Made by a program: the position numbers and the translations under genes
Origin: an uncultured Pelagibacteraceae bacterium
Lineage (GTDB): Bacteria > Pseudomonadota > Alphaproteobacteria > Pelagibacterales > Pelagibacteraceae
Assembly: GCA_902578175.1 (NCBI GenBank)
Contig: CACHBY010000009.1
Span: 1 to 25,981, forward strand
Length of the DNA: 25,981 nucleotides
Reading direction: 5' to 3'
Shown here: one piece after another, positions 8,916 through 16,933 of the stretch
Position numbering within the stretch: position 1 is the first letter of the stretch
Layout of the letters: every line of letters begins with the position of its first letter
Notes under the pieces: generated by a model
The model's input: the letters and a program-made list of their open reading frames with translations, nothing else
Databases searched by the model: none
Told to the model about the DNA's origin: nothing

Positions 8916-10210
8916 AACTTTGCATGATAGGCACAGGCTATGTTGGTTTAGTTAGTGGTGTCTGTTTTTCTGATGTTGGTAATACTGTCTACTGTGTAGA
9001 TAAAGATAAAAAAAAAATAGAAGAATTGAATAAAGGCAATGTTCCTATCTACGAACCTGGTTTAGAGGAAATTTTAAAAAAAAATTATAAACAAAATCGT
9101 TTGAAATTCACTACTGATTTAAAAAAAGCGGTTTCAAGTTCTGATATAATTTTTATATGCGTTGGAACTCCAACAAAAAAAAATAGTAATTCAGCTGATT
9201 TAAAATATGTCTATAGAGTTGCAAAAGAATTAAAAAAGATAATTAAAAGTTACAAAATTATTGTAACCAAATCTACAGTTCCTGTGACTACGGGTGATAA
9301 AATTGAAAATATTTTAAAAAATTTAAAAAAAAAAAAATTAGTTGACATTGTTTCTAATCCTGAATTTTTAAGAGAAGGTGAGGCTATTAGAGACTTTGTC
9401 TACCCAGATAGAGTAATTATTGGAACTGATAGTAAAAAAGCTAATAAGATTTTAAGGACACTTTATATGCCTGTTATAAAAAAAAATAGCAGGTATTTTA
9501 ATACTTCTCGTAGAGGTGCTGAATTAATAAAATATGCTTCAAATGCATTTTTAGCTACAAAAATTTCATTTATTAATGAGATTGCAAATCTCTGTGAAAA
9601 AACTGGAATAGACGTGAAAGATATTTCTATTGGTATGGGATCAGATGAGCGTATTGGAGATAGGTTTTTGAGAGCAGGACCGGCTTATGGAGGTTCATGT
9701 TTTCCAAAAGATACAAGAGCTTTAATTGATACAGGTAAAAAATTTAATACAGATTTATCTATAGTTAAAACGGTTGTTACATCAAACGATAAACGTAGAT
9801 TTTTATCAATCAAAAGAGTTGAGAAAATATTAAATAATAAACTTTTAAATAAAACAATCACATTTCTTGGAGTAACATTTAAACCAAATACAGATGATAT
9901 GAGAGAAACATCTAGTGTGCCGATGATTAAGTATTTTAATAAAAAAAAATGTAAGATTAGATATTTTGATCCAACAGGTGAGAAGAAGGAATTTAATAAT
10001 TTAAAAAATGTTAAGTATTTTAATAATATAAATAATGCATGTTTGAATAGTGATTTAATAATTTTACATACTGAATGGAATGATTTTAAATTATTAAATT
10101 TTAAAAATTTAGTAAAAAAGAAAAATTTTAAGATTTATGACATGAGAAACATGTATTCTCCTTCAAAAATGAAAAAATTGAATATCAATTATTTTGGAAT
10201 TGGAAGATAG
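8912..10210 (+). CDS. ugd: UDP-glucose 6-dehydrogenase
   Basis: The enzyme oxidises UDP-glucose twice with NAD+ to UDP-glucuronate, feeding acidic polysaccharide or glycolipid synthesis. The 432-residue product starts with the NAD-binding loop GTGYVGLVSG (7-16). VGTPTKKN follows, then EFLREGEAIRDFVYPDRVIIG, ELIKYASNAFLATKISFINE with catalytic K207, and GGSCFPKD with the catalytic cysteine C263. The C-terminal UDP-binding domain has FLGVTFKPNTDDMRE. All catalytic residues are present. It directly uses the GalU product and overlaps galU by four bases. A run of thirteen A at 9325-9337 is a possible slippage or sequencing-error site, but the frame is intact. Confidence 0.96.
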   Translation: MKLCMIGTGYVGLVSGVCFSDVGNTVYCVDKDKKKIEELNKGNVPIYEPGLEEILKKNYKQNRLKFTTDLKKAVSSSDIIFICVGTPTKKNSNSADLKYVYRVAKELKKIIKSYKIIVTKSTVPVTTGDKIENILKNLKKKKLVDIVSNPEFLREGEAIRDFVYPDRVIIGTDSKKANKILRTLYMPVIKKNSRYFNTSRRGAELIKYASNAFLATKISFINEIANLCEKTGIDVKDISIGMGSDERIGDRFLRAGPAYGGSCFPKDTRALIDTGKKFNTDLSIVKTVVTSNDKRRFLSIKRVEKILNNKLLNKTITFLGVTFKPNTDDMRETSSVPMIKYFNKKKCKIRYFDPTGEKKEFNNLKNVKYFNNINNACLNSDLIILHTEWNDFKLLNFKNLVKKKNFKIYDMRNMYSPSKMKKLNINYFGIGR

Positions 10211-10211
10211 T

Positions 10212-10673
10212 TTAGTTTAACTCAAATATAGCGTCAACTTCAACAGAAACTCCAAGCGGCAAACTATTAGTACTTACTGCAGCTCTTGTATGCACTCCAG
10301 CATCTCCAAAAATTGATGCAATTAAATCTGAAGCTCCATTAATTACTTTTGGCTGTTCAATGAAATCTTCAGTTGAATTAACAAAACCAGTTAATTTTAT
10401 ACATGATCTAATTTTTGATAAATCTCCGTTGCAAGCTTCTTTTGCTTGAGCTACTAAACTCAACCCACATCTTTTTGCAGCTTCGTAGCCTTGGTCTGTA
10501 TTTAAATCTTTTCCAACTTTTCCTTTAATTAATTCTCCATTTTCATTAATCGATATTTGACCAGAAATAAAAAGTAAATTTCCAGATATTTTTGATGCCA
10601 CATATGAACCCACAGGTGCTTTCGCTTCAGGCAAAGTTATTTTAAGTTTATTTATTTTATCTTCAATTTTCAT
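10212..10673 (-). CDS. RidA family protein (YjgF/YER057c/UK114 superfamily)
   Basis: RidA proteins form small trimers; the best-known members hydrolyse reactive enamine/imine intermediates from PLP enzymes. The 153-residue product has GNLLFISGQI near residues 31-40, a central IKLTGFVNSTEDF, and the C-terminal VHTRAAVSTNSLPLGVSVEV. In the last, R130 and E145 occupy the places of the conserved active-site arginine and glutamate. The form LPLGVSVEVDAIFEL places it in the longer YjgF-like subgroup (about 150 residues) rather than the 128-residue RidA proper, so its substrate is uncertain. It overlaps the upstream small exported protein gene by 11 bases and ends one base from the end of convergent ugd. 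Confidence 0.85.
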   Translation of the reverse strand: MKIEDKINKLKITLPEAKAPVGSYVASKISGNLLFISGQISINENGELIKGKVGKDLNTDQGYEAAKRCGLSLVAQAKEACNGDLSKIRSCIKLTGFVNSTEDFIEQPKVINGASDLIASIFGDAGVHTRAAVSTNSLPLGVSVEVDAIFELN

Positions 10674-10959
10674 TTTTTAATTTCTCCATAAATTCTTTGT
10701 GTGATTTACTGTTTTTAAATTTAATAAGTTTATCTTTCAAATTTAATTTATTAAATTTTTTTTTCCCTTTATCATAATTTTCAGAGGTTTTTTCTTTAAT
10801 TAATTCAGCTTTTTCAGAAGTTTTTTCTTTGATTAATTGTGCTGTGCATTTCGCATATTCTTTACTTAATTTATCAAATTTACTACAATCATCTGCTACA
10901 GATAAATTTATCTTGGTAATAGTTAAAATTATTAAATAAACAAATAATTTAAGTTTCAT
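10663..10959 (-). CDS. Small exported Lys-rich protein of unknown function
   Basis: I do not recognise this 98-residue protein. Residues 1-22 look like a Sec signal peptide: basic start MKLKL, a hydrophobic stretch, then SVA before an acidic DD, with cleavage likely after A22. The mature part is about 76 residues, highly charged and probably helical. It has two cysteines (C25, C38), no membrane segment and an 11-residue direct repeat LIKEKTSE (42-49 and 53-60). A basic stretch follows the repeat. The gene is real by context: its ATG overlaps the topA stop by one base and its end overlaps ridA by 11 bases, all on one strand. It may be a periplasmic protein; no function is proposed. Confidence 0.7.
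   Translation of the reverse strand: MKLKLFVYLIILTITKINLSVADDCSKFDKLSKEYAKCTAQLIKEKTSEKAELIKEKTSENYDKGKKKFNKLNLKDKLIKFKNSKSHKEFMEKLKNEN
10780..10836 (-). repeat. 33-base tandem repeat unit encoding LIKEKTSE twice
   Basis: Inside the small exported protein gene, the codons for LIKEKTSE occur twice, 33 bases apart, with few base changes between copies. The period of 11 residues is typical for a helix repeating every three turns. It suggests a short internal duplication in an amphipathic helix. Confidence 0.6.
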
Positions 10960-13541
10960 TATTTTTTAGTTTTTTTCTTTTTTTTAGTTTTATCGTATTC
11001 TTTTCTTTTCTCAATAAGGATTAAAGCCTCTTCCATTGTAAGTTCTGTAGGATCTTTTTCTTCAGGAATTGTTGCATTTAAAGATTTATATTTAATATAA
11101 GGACCATATTGACCTTTCATAATTCTTACAGGTTTTTTATCTTCTGGGTGTTCTCCTAAATCCTTAATAATTGAAGAAGACATTCTACCTGGTTTTGCTT
11201 CAGCAATAAGAGTAATTGCTCGATTTAATCCTATAGAGAAAATTTCGTCTACATTTTCTATTCTAGCAGATTTATTTTCACACTTAAGATAGGGACCAAA
11301 TCTTCCAGTATTTAAAATAATTACTTTTTGATTATCAGGGTTAATACCAATTGATTTTGGTAGGGAACATAAAAACTGAGCTTTTTCTATGTCTATACTT
11401 TCTAAATCTAAACCTTTTGGTATAGAAACATTTTTAATTAATTCATTAACATCTTGTTTATATTTTTTGGTTTTTTTCTTTTTTTTTGTTTTTGTCTCTT
11501 CTAATTCTTGATCTTTGAGTTTTTCATATTGAAGATAGGGGCCAAATCTTCCATTTTTCAAATATATATCATTACCATTTTCATGTTTTCCTAAAAATTT
11601 AGGTTCTGCTAACTGAGATTGAGCTACTGCTTTTGCTTTAGACAAGGGTCTAGTGAATTTACACTCTGGATAATTTGAGCACCCTATAAAAGCCCCACCT
11701 CTAAAACTATTTTTAAGACTTAGTGAACCCGTATCACATAGCTGGCATTTTCTAACAACATTTCCATCTTTATCAGTATCAAAAATTAAAGCTCCCAAAC
11801 TTTCATTTAAAAGATCTAATACTTCTCTAGTTCTTTTCTCCTTAACCTCAGAAACATTATTATTAAAATCTTTCCAAAACATCTCTAAAACTTTTATCCA
11901 GCTTTCTTTTCCAGATGTAATTTCATCTAATTGATCTTCCAAACCTGCAGTAAAGTTATAATCAACATATTTAGAAAACAATTTTTCTAAAAATGCAGAG
12001 ATAAGCTTGCCACGATCTGTGGGGAAAAATCTTTTATTTACTATTTCTGCATAACCTCGATTAGCTATAGTGGAAATTATACTTGCGTAAGTAGAAGGTC
12101 TACCAATTCCCAACTCTTCTAATTTTTTGACTAAACTTGCTTCAGAATATCTTGGAGGTGGTTGTGTAAAATGTTGTTCATCGATTAATGATTCAATATT
12201 AATTGGTCCTTTAGACATTTCTGGTAAAATTTCTTCATCATCATCTTTACTTGTATTTGAGTAAACTTTTAAAAAACCATCAAATTTCAATACAGAGCCA
12301 CTTGCCTTACATATTGTTTGATTATCCTCTGACTCTATTGTTATGGTATTTCTGTCAAATTGGGCAACTTCCATTTGTGAGGACAAAGCTCTGGACCAAA
12401 TTAAATTGTATAGTTTTTCTTGATCGCTGCTTAAATATTTTTTTAGAGAGTCGGGTGCTCTATTTATATCTGTTGGTCTAATAGCCTCATGAGCCTCTTG
12501 TGCATTCTTAGCTTTTTTACCAGAATAATTATTAGCAGAAGCAGGTAAATATTCATTACCATACTCATTTTTAATAAAATTTCTAAAATCATTTATTGCA
12601 TCAACTGATAAATTAGTTCCATCAGTTCTCATATAAGTAATCAATCCAACAGTATCACCATCAATCTCAACACCTTGATATAGTTTTTGTGCAATCTGCA
12701 TCGTTCTTGAGGCTCCAAAACCTAATCTACTAGATGCTACTTGTTGTAGTGTTGAAGTTGTAAATGGACCTGATGGGTTTCTTTTTACAATTTTTGACGA
12801 AATATCTGTTATTTGAAATTTTTTCTCTTTTATTTCTTTGATTGCTTTTTCAATGCTATTCTTGTCTCTAAAAGTAAATTTTTCTATTTTGTCACCATTT
12901 AATTGAGAGATGCTTGCAGTAATAGTATTCTTATTATCATCTCCAAATTTAAGAGTAAGTGTCCAAAATTCTTCTGGATTAAATAATTCTATTTCATGTT
13001 CTCTTTCAGTAATTAATTTTAAAGCTACAGACTGAACTCTTCCAGCTGATTTTGATCCAGGTAGTTTGGTCCAAAGTATTGGAGAAATATTAAAACCAAC
13101 CAAGTAATCAAGAGCCCTTCTTGCCATATACGCATCTACTAACAAAGGTTCGATTTGTCTTGGATTTTCAATGCCATGAATTACAGCTTTTTTGGTTATC
13201 TCATTAAAAACAACTCTCTCAATTTCTTTATCTTTTAAAAGTTTTTTTTCATCAAGGTACTCTTTAACATGCCAAGCTATAGCTTCACCTTCACGGTCAG
13301 GGTCAGTAGCAAGTATTATTTTAGAGGATTCTTTTGCAACATCAGTTATTTCTTTTAAATATTTTTTTGAAAAACTATCAACTTCCCATTCCATTTTAAA
13401 ATTATGATCAGGATCAACCGATCCATTTTTGGATGGTAAATCTCTTATATGTCCATAACTTGCTAAAACAGTATAATCATCGCCAAGATATTTGTTTATA
13501 GTTTTAGCTTTTGCGGGACTTTCAACTATGACTAGATTCAT
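10959..13541 (-). CDS. topA: DNA topoisomerase I (type IA)
   Basis: TopA relaxes negative supercoils by a single-strand passage mechanism. The 860-residue product begins with the Toprim domain: VESPAKAKTI with E7, and ATDPDREGEA with D80, D82 and E84 for Mg2+. The catalytic tyrosine is Y303 in ITYMRTDGT, followed by AQEAHEAIRPTD and GIGRPSTYASI. The C-terminal part has one four-cysteine zinc ribbon (C599, C602, C621, C627). Three GRFGPYL-type repeats follow (near 664, 746 and 810), and the protein ends in a Lys-rich tail. Length is normal for Alphaproteobacteria. It lies 37 bases after plsY; the order plsY-topA lacks the dprA gene often found between them in this class. Confidence 0.97.
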   Translation of the reverse strand: MNLVIVESPAKAKTINKYLGDDYTVLASYGHIRDLPSKNGSVDPDHNFKMEWEVDSFSKKYLKEITDVAKESSKIILATDPDREGEAIAWHVKEYLDEKKLLKDKEIERVVFNEITKKAVIHGIENPRQIEPLLVDAYMARRALDYLVGFNISPILWTKLPGSKSAGRVQSVALKLITEREHEIELFNPEEFWTLTLKFGDDNKNTITASISQLNGDKIEKFTFRDKNSIEKAIKEIKEKKFQITDISSKIVKRNPSGPFTTSTLQQVASSRLGFGASRTMQIAQKLYQGVEIDGDTVGLITYMRTDGTNLSVDAINDFRNFIKNEYGNEYLPASANNYSGKKAKNAQEAHEAIRPTDINRAPDSLKKYLSSDQEKLYNLIWSRALSSQMEVAQFDRNTITIESEDNQTICKASGSVLKFDGFLKVYSNTSKDDDEEILPEMSKGPINIESLIDEQHFTQPPPRYSEASLVKKLEELGIGRPSTYASIISTIANRGYAEIVNKRFFPTDRGKLISAFLEKLFSKYVDYNFTAGLEDQLDEITSGKESWIKVLEMFWKDFNNNVSEVKEKRTREVLDLLNESLGALIFDTDKDGNVVRKCQLCDTGSLSLKNSFRGGAFIGCSNYPECKFTRPLSKAKAVAQSQLAEPKFLGKHENGNDIYLKNGRFGPYLQYEKLKDQELEETKTKKKKKTKKYKQDVNELIKNVSIPKGLDLESIDIEKAQFLCSLPKSIGINPDNQKVIILNTGRFGPYLKCENKSARIENVDEIFSIGLNRAITLIAEAKPGRMSSSIIKDLGEHPEDKKPVRIMKGQYGPYIKYKSLNATIPEEKDPTELTMEEALILIEKRKEYDKTKKKKKTKK

Positions 13542-13578
13542 AATTTAACAAACTACTTAAAAGTCTTTGATAGTCAAA

Positions 13579-14157
13579 TTAATAAATTTTAGTCTTGTTT
13601 TCCTCTTTATTTATCAGTCGTTTAATATTTTCTCTATGAGTATAAAATATTAAAATAAACATTACTCCAAAAAAAATTTCATTTCCTGCAGCATCAAAAA
13701 TTAATAAATAAATAGGAACTGAAAATGATCCAATTAACGATGATAATGATGAAAATTTAGAAATAAAAAAAGTTACTAGCCAACAAATACCAAAAACTAT
13801 TCCAAACATAATGTTCATACTACATAATATGCCAACATAAGTTGCGACTCCCTTACCACCTTTAAACTTTAACCAAACTGGAAAAACATGACCTAGAAAA
13901 GCACATAAAGCTGATACATAAATCAGGTCAGGAAAATTTACTTTTACATACAGAACTGGAATAACTGCTTTAATTATATCAAGTATTAAAGTTGAATAAC
14001 CAATAAATTTATTTCCTGTTCTCAGTACATTTGTTGCGCCAATGTTACCAGATCCAATTTCCCTGATATCTTTTTTTAAAAAAATTTTAGTTAATATTAA
14101 TCCAAATGGGATAGAACCCATTAGGTATGAGATAATACCTACTGTCAATAATTCCAT
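13579..14157 (-). CDS. plsY: Glycerol-3-phosphate acyltransferase PlsY
   Basis: PlsY transfers the acyl group from acyl-phosphate to glycerol 3-phosphate, the first step of phospholipid synthesis, in the inner membrane. The 192-residue protein has several hydrophobic segments and the three family motifs: GSIPFGLI near residue 15, GSGNIGATNVLR near 37 and GHVFPVWLKFKGGKGVAT near 89. Length is normal. It follows the dihydroorotase-like gene by two bases and is probably in the same transcript from ruvX/pyrB. PlsX, its acyl-phosphate supplier, is not in the window. Confidence 0.95.
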   Translation of the reverse strand: MELLTVGIISYLMGSIPFGLILTKIFLKKDIREIGSGNIGATNVLRTGNKFIGYSTLILDIIKAVIPVLYVKVNFPDLIYVSALCAFLGHVFPVWLKFKGGKGVATYVGILCSMNIMFGIVFGICWLVTFFISKFSSLSSLIGSFSVPIYLLIFDAAGNEIFFGVMFILIFYTHRENIKRLINKEENKTKIY

Positions 14158-14159
14158 TT

Positions 14160-15446
14160 TTATATTTTAAATAATTCTTTACCTTTTACAAATGTATTGG
14201 TTACTTTTCCTTGAAGTTTTTTATCTTCAATGGACGTATTTTTAGATTTTGAAATTAAATTTTCTTTTTTTACAATCCAAGGTTTATTTATATCTACTAT
14301 ACAAAAGTCAGCATCATTACTAATTGAAAGGTTTCCTTTATTAATATTTAAAATTTTAGCTGGATTAGATGTGAGTGCCTGGATTATTGTTTCAAGTTTT
14401 ACAGAGCCATTATGAAATAGTTCCAAACTTAAAGATAATAAAGTTTCAATACCAGATGCACCTGTCGCAGCTTGAGCAAATGTCAATCGTTTTGATTCTT
14501 CATCTTCCGGTTTATGATCAGAAACAATTACATCAATTGTTTTATCTTTTAATCCTTGGACTAACGCCAATCTGTCTTCTTCTTTTCTCAATGGTGGAGA
14601 TAATTTTAAAAATGTTTTAAAATCTCCGATATCATTTTCATTTAACGATAAGTTGTTTATTGAAACTCCACAAGAGAATTTAATATCATTTTTTCTTTCT
14701 TTAATAATTTCTACTGATTTACCTGATGAAAGTTGAGATATATGATATCGACACTTTACTTTTTCTAATAATGTTAAATCTCTTTCAATAATTATTCTCT
14801 CAGCCACATCCGGTATGCTTGATAATCCAAGTTTGGTAGCAATTATACCTGAATTTATCATACCGTTTTTTGCTAACTCATAATCCTCAGCATGTTGCAT
14901 TATTAGACATCCTAAATCCTTTGCTGAATTCATTATTCTTGACATTAATCTGGTATTTTGAATTGTTTTTACACCATCTGTAAAAGCTACAATCCCTTTA
15001 TTAGCTAATAATCCAAATTCTGTCATATTAGTTCCCTCTACATTTTGTGTAAGAGATGCGCATGGAAATATATTAATCTTAGATTTATCTCGTCCTCTTC
15101 GTTTTAAAAAATCTACAATTGAAACATTGTCAATTACAGGATCTGTATTTGGCATTGTTACGACGGATGTTACTCCTCCAGATAGAGCTGCATTACTCAA
15201 AGTTCTGAAATTTTCTTTATACTCATAACCAGGTTCTCCAACAAAAACTCTCATATCGACCAAACCAGGGAATATATATTTTCCTTTTAAATCAATATGT
15301 TTTTCTCTGGATGGTAAATTATTTGTATTTACTTTTTTTCCTATTGCTTCAATTTTACCTTCTTCACTAACAATTAATCCTCCATTTTCATTAATTGAAT
15401 TTTGAGGATCAATTATATTTGCGTTAATAAAATATTGTTTTTTCAT
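14160..15446 (-). CDS. Dihydroorotase-like protein lacking the HxH metal site (PyrC'/PyrX type)
   Basis: This 428-residue protein belongs to the class I dihydroorotase family, which closes carbamoyl-aspartate to dihydroorotate. The fold motifs are present: FPGLVDM (59-65), GGVTSVVTMPNTDPV (90-104), DG at 157, MQHAED with H185, YHISQLSS with H236, SDHKPED with D310 and a C-terminal NPAKIL. However, the active-site strand reads DMRVFVGEPG where active enzymes have DxHxHxREPG. Both metal histidines are replaced (R66, F68), and the arginine that binds the substrate carboxylate is glycine (G70). It probably has no dihydroorotase activity and may stabilise PyrB, as shown for the inactive homologue in Pseudomonas. 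It starts exactly where the pyrB stop ends. A catalytic PyrC should be encoded elsewhere. Confidence 0.85.
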   Translation of the reverse strand: MKKQYFINANIIDPQNSINENGGLIVSEEGKIEAIGKKVNTNNLPSREKHIDLKGKYIFPGLVDMRVFVGEPGYEYKENFRTLSNAALSGGVTSVVTMPNTDPVIDNVSIVDFLKRRGRDKSKINIFPCASLTQNVEGTNMTEFGLLANKGIVAFTDGVKTIQNTRLMSRIMNSAKDLGCLIMQHAEDYELAKNGMINSGIIATKLGLSSIPDVAERIIIERDLTLLEKVKCRYHISQLSSGKSVEIIKERKNDIKFSCGVSINNLSLNENDIGDFKTFLKLSPPLRKEEDRLALVQGLKDKTIDVIVSDHKPEDEESKRLTFAQAATGASGIETLLSLSLELFHNGSVKLETIIQALTSNPAKILNINKGNLSISNDADFCIVDINKPWIVKKENLISKSKNTSIEDKKLQGKVTNTFVKGKELFKI

Positions 15447-16385
15447 TTATTCACAAAATATTTTTAAACAGGCCATCCTTACAGCAACTCCAAGTTCAAC
15501 TTGTTCTTTGATTACACTTTTATTTATATCGTCTGCTAATCTAGTATCAATTTCGATACCTCTATTCATTGGGCCAGGATGCATTATTAATGCATCAGGT
15601 TTTGCATGATCCAATTTATCAGGTGTTAAACCATAATATTCATAATACTCTCTATTTGACGACAAATAAGAGCTTGTCATTCTCTCATTTTGTAATCTTA
15701 GCATCATTACAATGTCACAATCTTTCAATCCTTTTTTCATATCGGTAAAAGTATTAACACCAAACTTTTCAATTTCTTTTGGCATTAAATTTGTTGGAGC
15801 AACAATATTTACTTCAGCACCAAGCATGGTTAATAAATAAATATTTGATCTTGCGACCCTGGAGTGAAGAATATCTCCACATATAGCAATTTTTAATCCT
15901 TCAATTTTTTTCTTTCTATTTCTTATTGTTAAAGCGTCCAATAATGCTTGAGTAGGGTGTTCACGTCTTCCATCACCTGCATTTAATACTACACACTTTA
16001 CTTTCTGAGATAATAAATTGCATGCACCGGAGTCTTGATGTCTTATTACAATGATATCAGGATGCATCGCATTTAGAGTCATTGCTGTATCAATTAAAGT
16101 TTCACCCTTTTTAATTGCTGAATTATTCATATTCATTGACATCACATCAGCGCCAAGTCTTTTTCCAGCTAACTCAAATGAACTTTGTGTTCTTGTTGAT
16201 GGTTCAAAAAATAGATTAATTTGAGTTTTGCCTCTTAGAACATCAATTTTCTTGTTCTTACTTTGATTTAATTTAATGAAAGTTTCAGATTCATCTAAAA
16301 TACAGTTAATATCACTTACTGATAGATCTTGGATACCTAACAAATGTTTTTGAGATATTTTAATAGCTTTGATGTTTTTTGCCAT
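15447..16385 (-). CDS. pyrB: Aspartate carbamoyltransferase catalytic subunit
   Basis: PyrB condenses carbamoyl phosphate and aspartate to carbamoyl-aspartate, the committed step of pyrimidine synthesis. From the ATG at 16385 the protein has 312 residues. It shows the carbamoyl-phosphate loop [13 protein letters not shown] (59-71), a KKGET loop near 92, HQDSG near 116, EHPTQALLD (142-150) and HPGPMNRG (269-276), all diagnostic. An upstream TTG at 16424 in the same frame would add 13 residues (with hydrophobic FIVIELIL) and is rejected. It follows ruvX after 42 bases and abuts the dihydroorotase-like gene, so a PyrB-PyrC' complex is likely. No PyrR-type attenuator or pyrI is seen. Confidence 0.95.
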   Translation of the reverse strand: MAKNIKAIKISQKHLLGIQDLSVSDINCILDESETFIKLNQSKNKKIDVLRGKTQINLFFEPSTRTQSSFELAGKRLGADVMSMNMNNSAIKKGETLIDTAMTLNAMHPDIIVIRHQDSGACNLLSQKVKCVVLNAGDGRREHPTQALLDALTIRNRKKKIEGLKIAICGDILHSRVARSNIYLLTMLGAEVNIVAPTNLMPKEIEKFGVNTFTDMKKGLKDCDIVMMLRLQNERMTSSYLSSNREYYEYYGLTPDKLDHAKPDALIMHPGPMNRGIEIDTRLADDINKSVIKEQVELGVAVRMACLKIFCE

Positions 16386-16427
16386 TAAAATTAACTCTAT
16401 AACTATAAAGCCATTGAATGGCAAGGA

Positions 16428-16883
16428 TTAATTATTTAGATAGTCTATGGCACCCTGAAGAATAAAAGCTGCTGCGTTCTGATCTATGTTCTTTTCTCTT
16501 TTAGATACATTAACATCTAATTGGCTTGATAAATTAAAAGCCCCAACAGTTGACAATCTCTCATCCCAGAGACACACATCAACATCTATCTCTTTATCTA
16601 TATTTTTAGATACATCATTGACTGACTGTGCTGAAGAGCCGGCAGATCCATCCATATTTAAAGGGTAACCAATGATAATGGCTTTGATATCATTCTCTTG
16701 AATTATGTTTTTTAACTCTTCAATTAATTCATTATTTTTTGATTTATGTATAGTTTTATAAGGGGTAGCAATTAATTGCTTGTCGTCACAAATTGATACA
16801 CCAATTCTTTTTGAGCCCAAATCTATACCTATCAAACGACATTTTTCTGACTGTTTTTTTTTAAATTCTTCTATTGTGATCAT
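16428..16883 (-). CDS. ruvX: RuvX/YqgF family RNase H-fold nuclease (16S rRNA maturation, putative Holliday junction resolvase)
   Basis: The YqgF family takes part in maturation of the 5' end of 16S rRNA and was earlier proposed to resolve Holliday junctions. The 151-residue product has the RNase H-fold core: IGIDLGSKRIGVSICD with D21, IIIGYPLNMDGS around 69-80, LWDERLST with E108, and NIDQNAAAFILQ with D134. These give the acidic triad of the family. The N-terminal 15 residues precede the fold, and length is normal. It is the first gene of the minus-strand run and is divergent from gatC across 50 bases. Confidence 0.93.
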   Translation of the reverse strand: MITIEEFKKKQSEKCRLIGIDLGSKRIGVSICDDKQLIATPYKTIHKSKNNELIEELKNIIQENDIKAIIIGYPLNMDGSAGSSAQSVNDVSKNIDKEIDVDVCLWDERLSTVGAFNLSSQLDVNVSKREKNIDQNAAAFILQGAIDYLNN

Positions 16884-16895
16884 GTTGTATATTTT

Positions 16896-16913
16896 AAACT
16901 ATAGTGATAGTTT
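16896..16913. promoter_or_regulatory. Inverted repeat with a symmetric -10 element between ruvX and gatC
   Basis: In the 50-base divergent spacer, AAACTAT and ATAGTTT form a perfect 7-base inverted repeat with a 4-base centre. Within it ACTATAGT (16898-16905) is itself a palindrome, so TATAGT, a good -10 hexamer, can be read on both strands. On the minus strand it lies 14 bases before the ruvX ATG; on the plus strand it lies 28 bases before the gatC ATG. Matches for -35 boxes are weak on both sides. It may be a shared bidirectional promoter core or an operator; the call is pattern-based. Confidence 0.35.
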
Positions 16914-16933
16914 GCGACATATTTAAATATCAT

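Noticed and set aside
12251..12481. Open frame antisense to topA
   Set aside because: It lies wholly inside the conserved topA coding region, has no recognisable domain or spacing, and looks like a shadow frame.
13542..13578. TTGACT on the minus strand before topA as a promoter
   Set aside because: No -10 hexamer lies at 15-19 bases from it, so it is not supported as a promoter.
16386..16424. Upstream TTG start for pyrB
   Set aside because: It would add 13 non-conserved hydrophobic residues using a rare start codon; the ATG at 16385 begins [11 protein letters not shown], a normal PyrB N-terminus.
16904..16933. Upstream GTG start for gatC
   Set aside because: The GTG lies in the promoter-like palindrome, and the extra ten residues are outside the GatC family; the ATG at 16934 gives the usual 95 residues.
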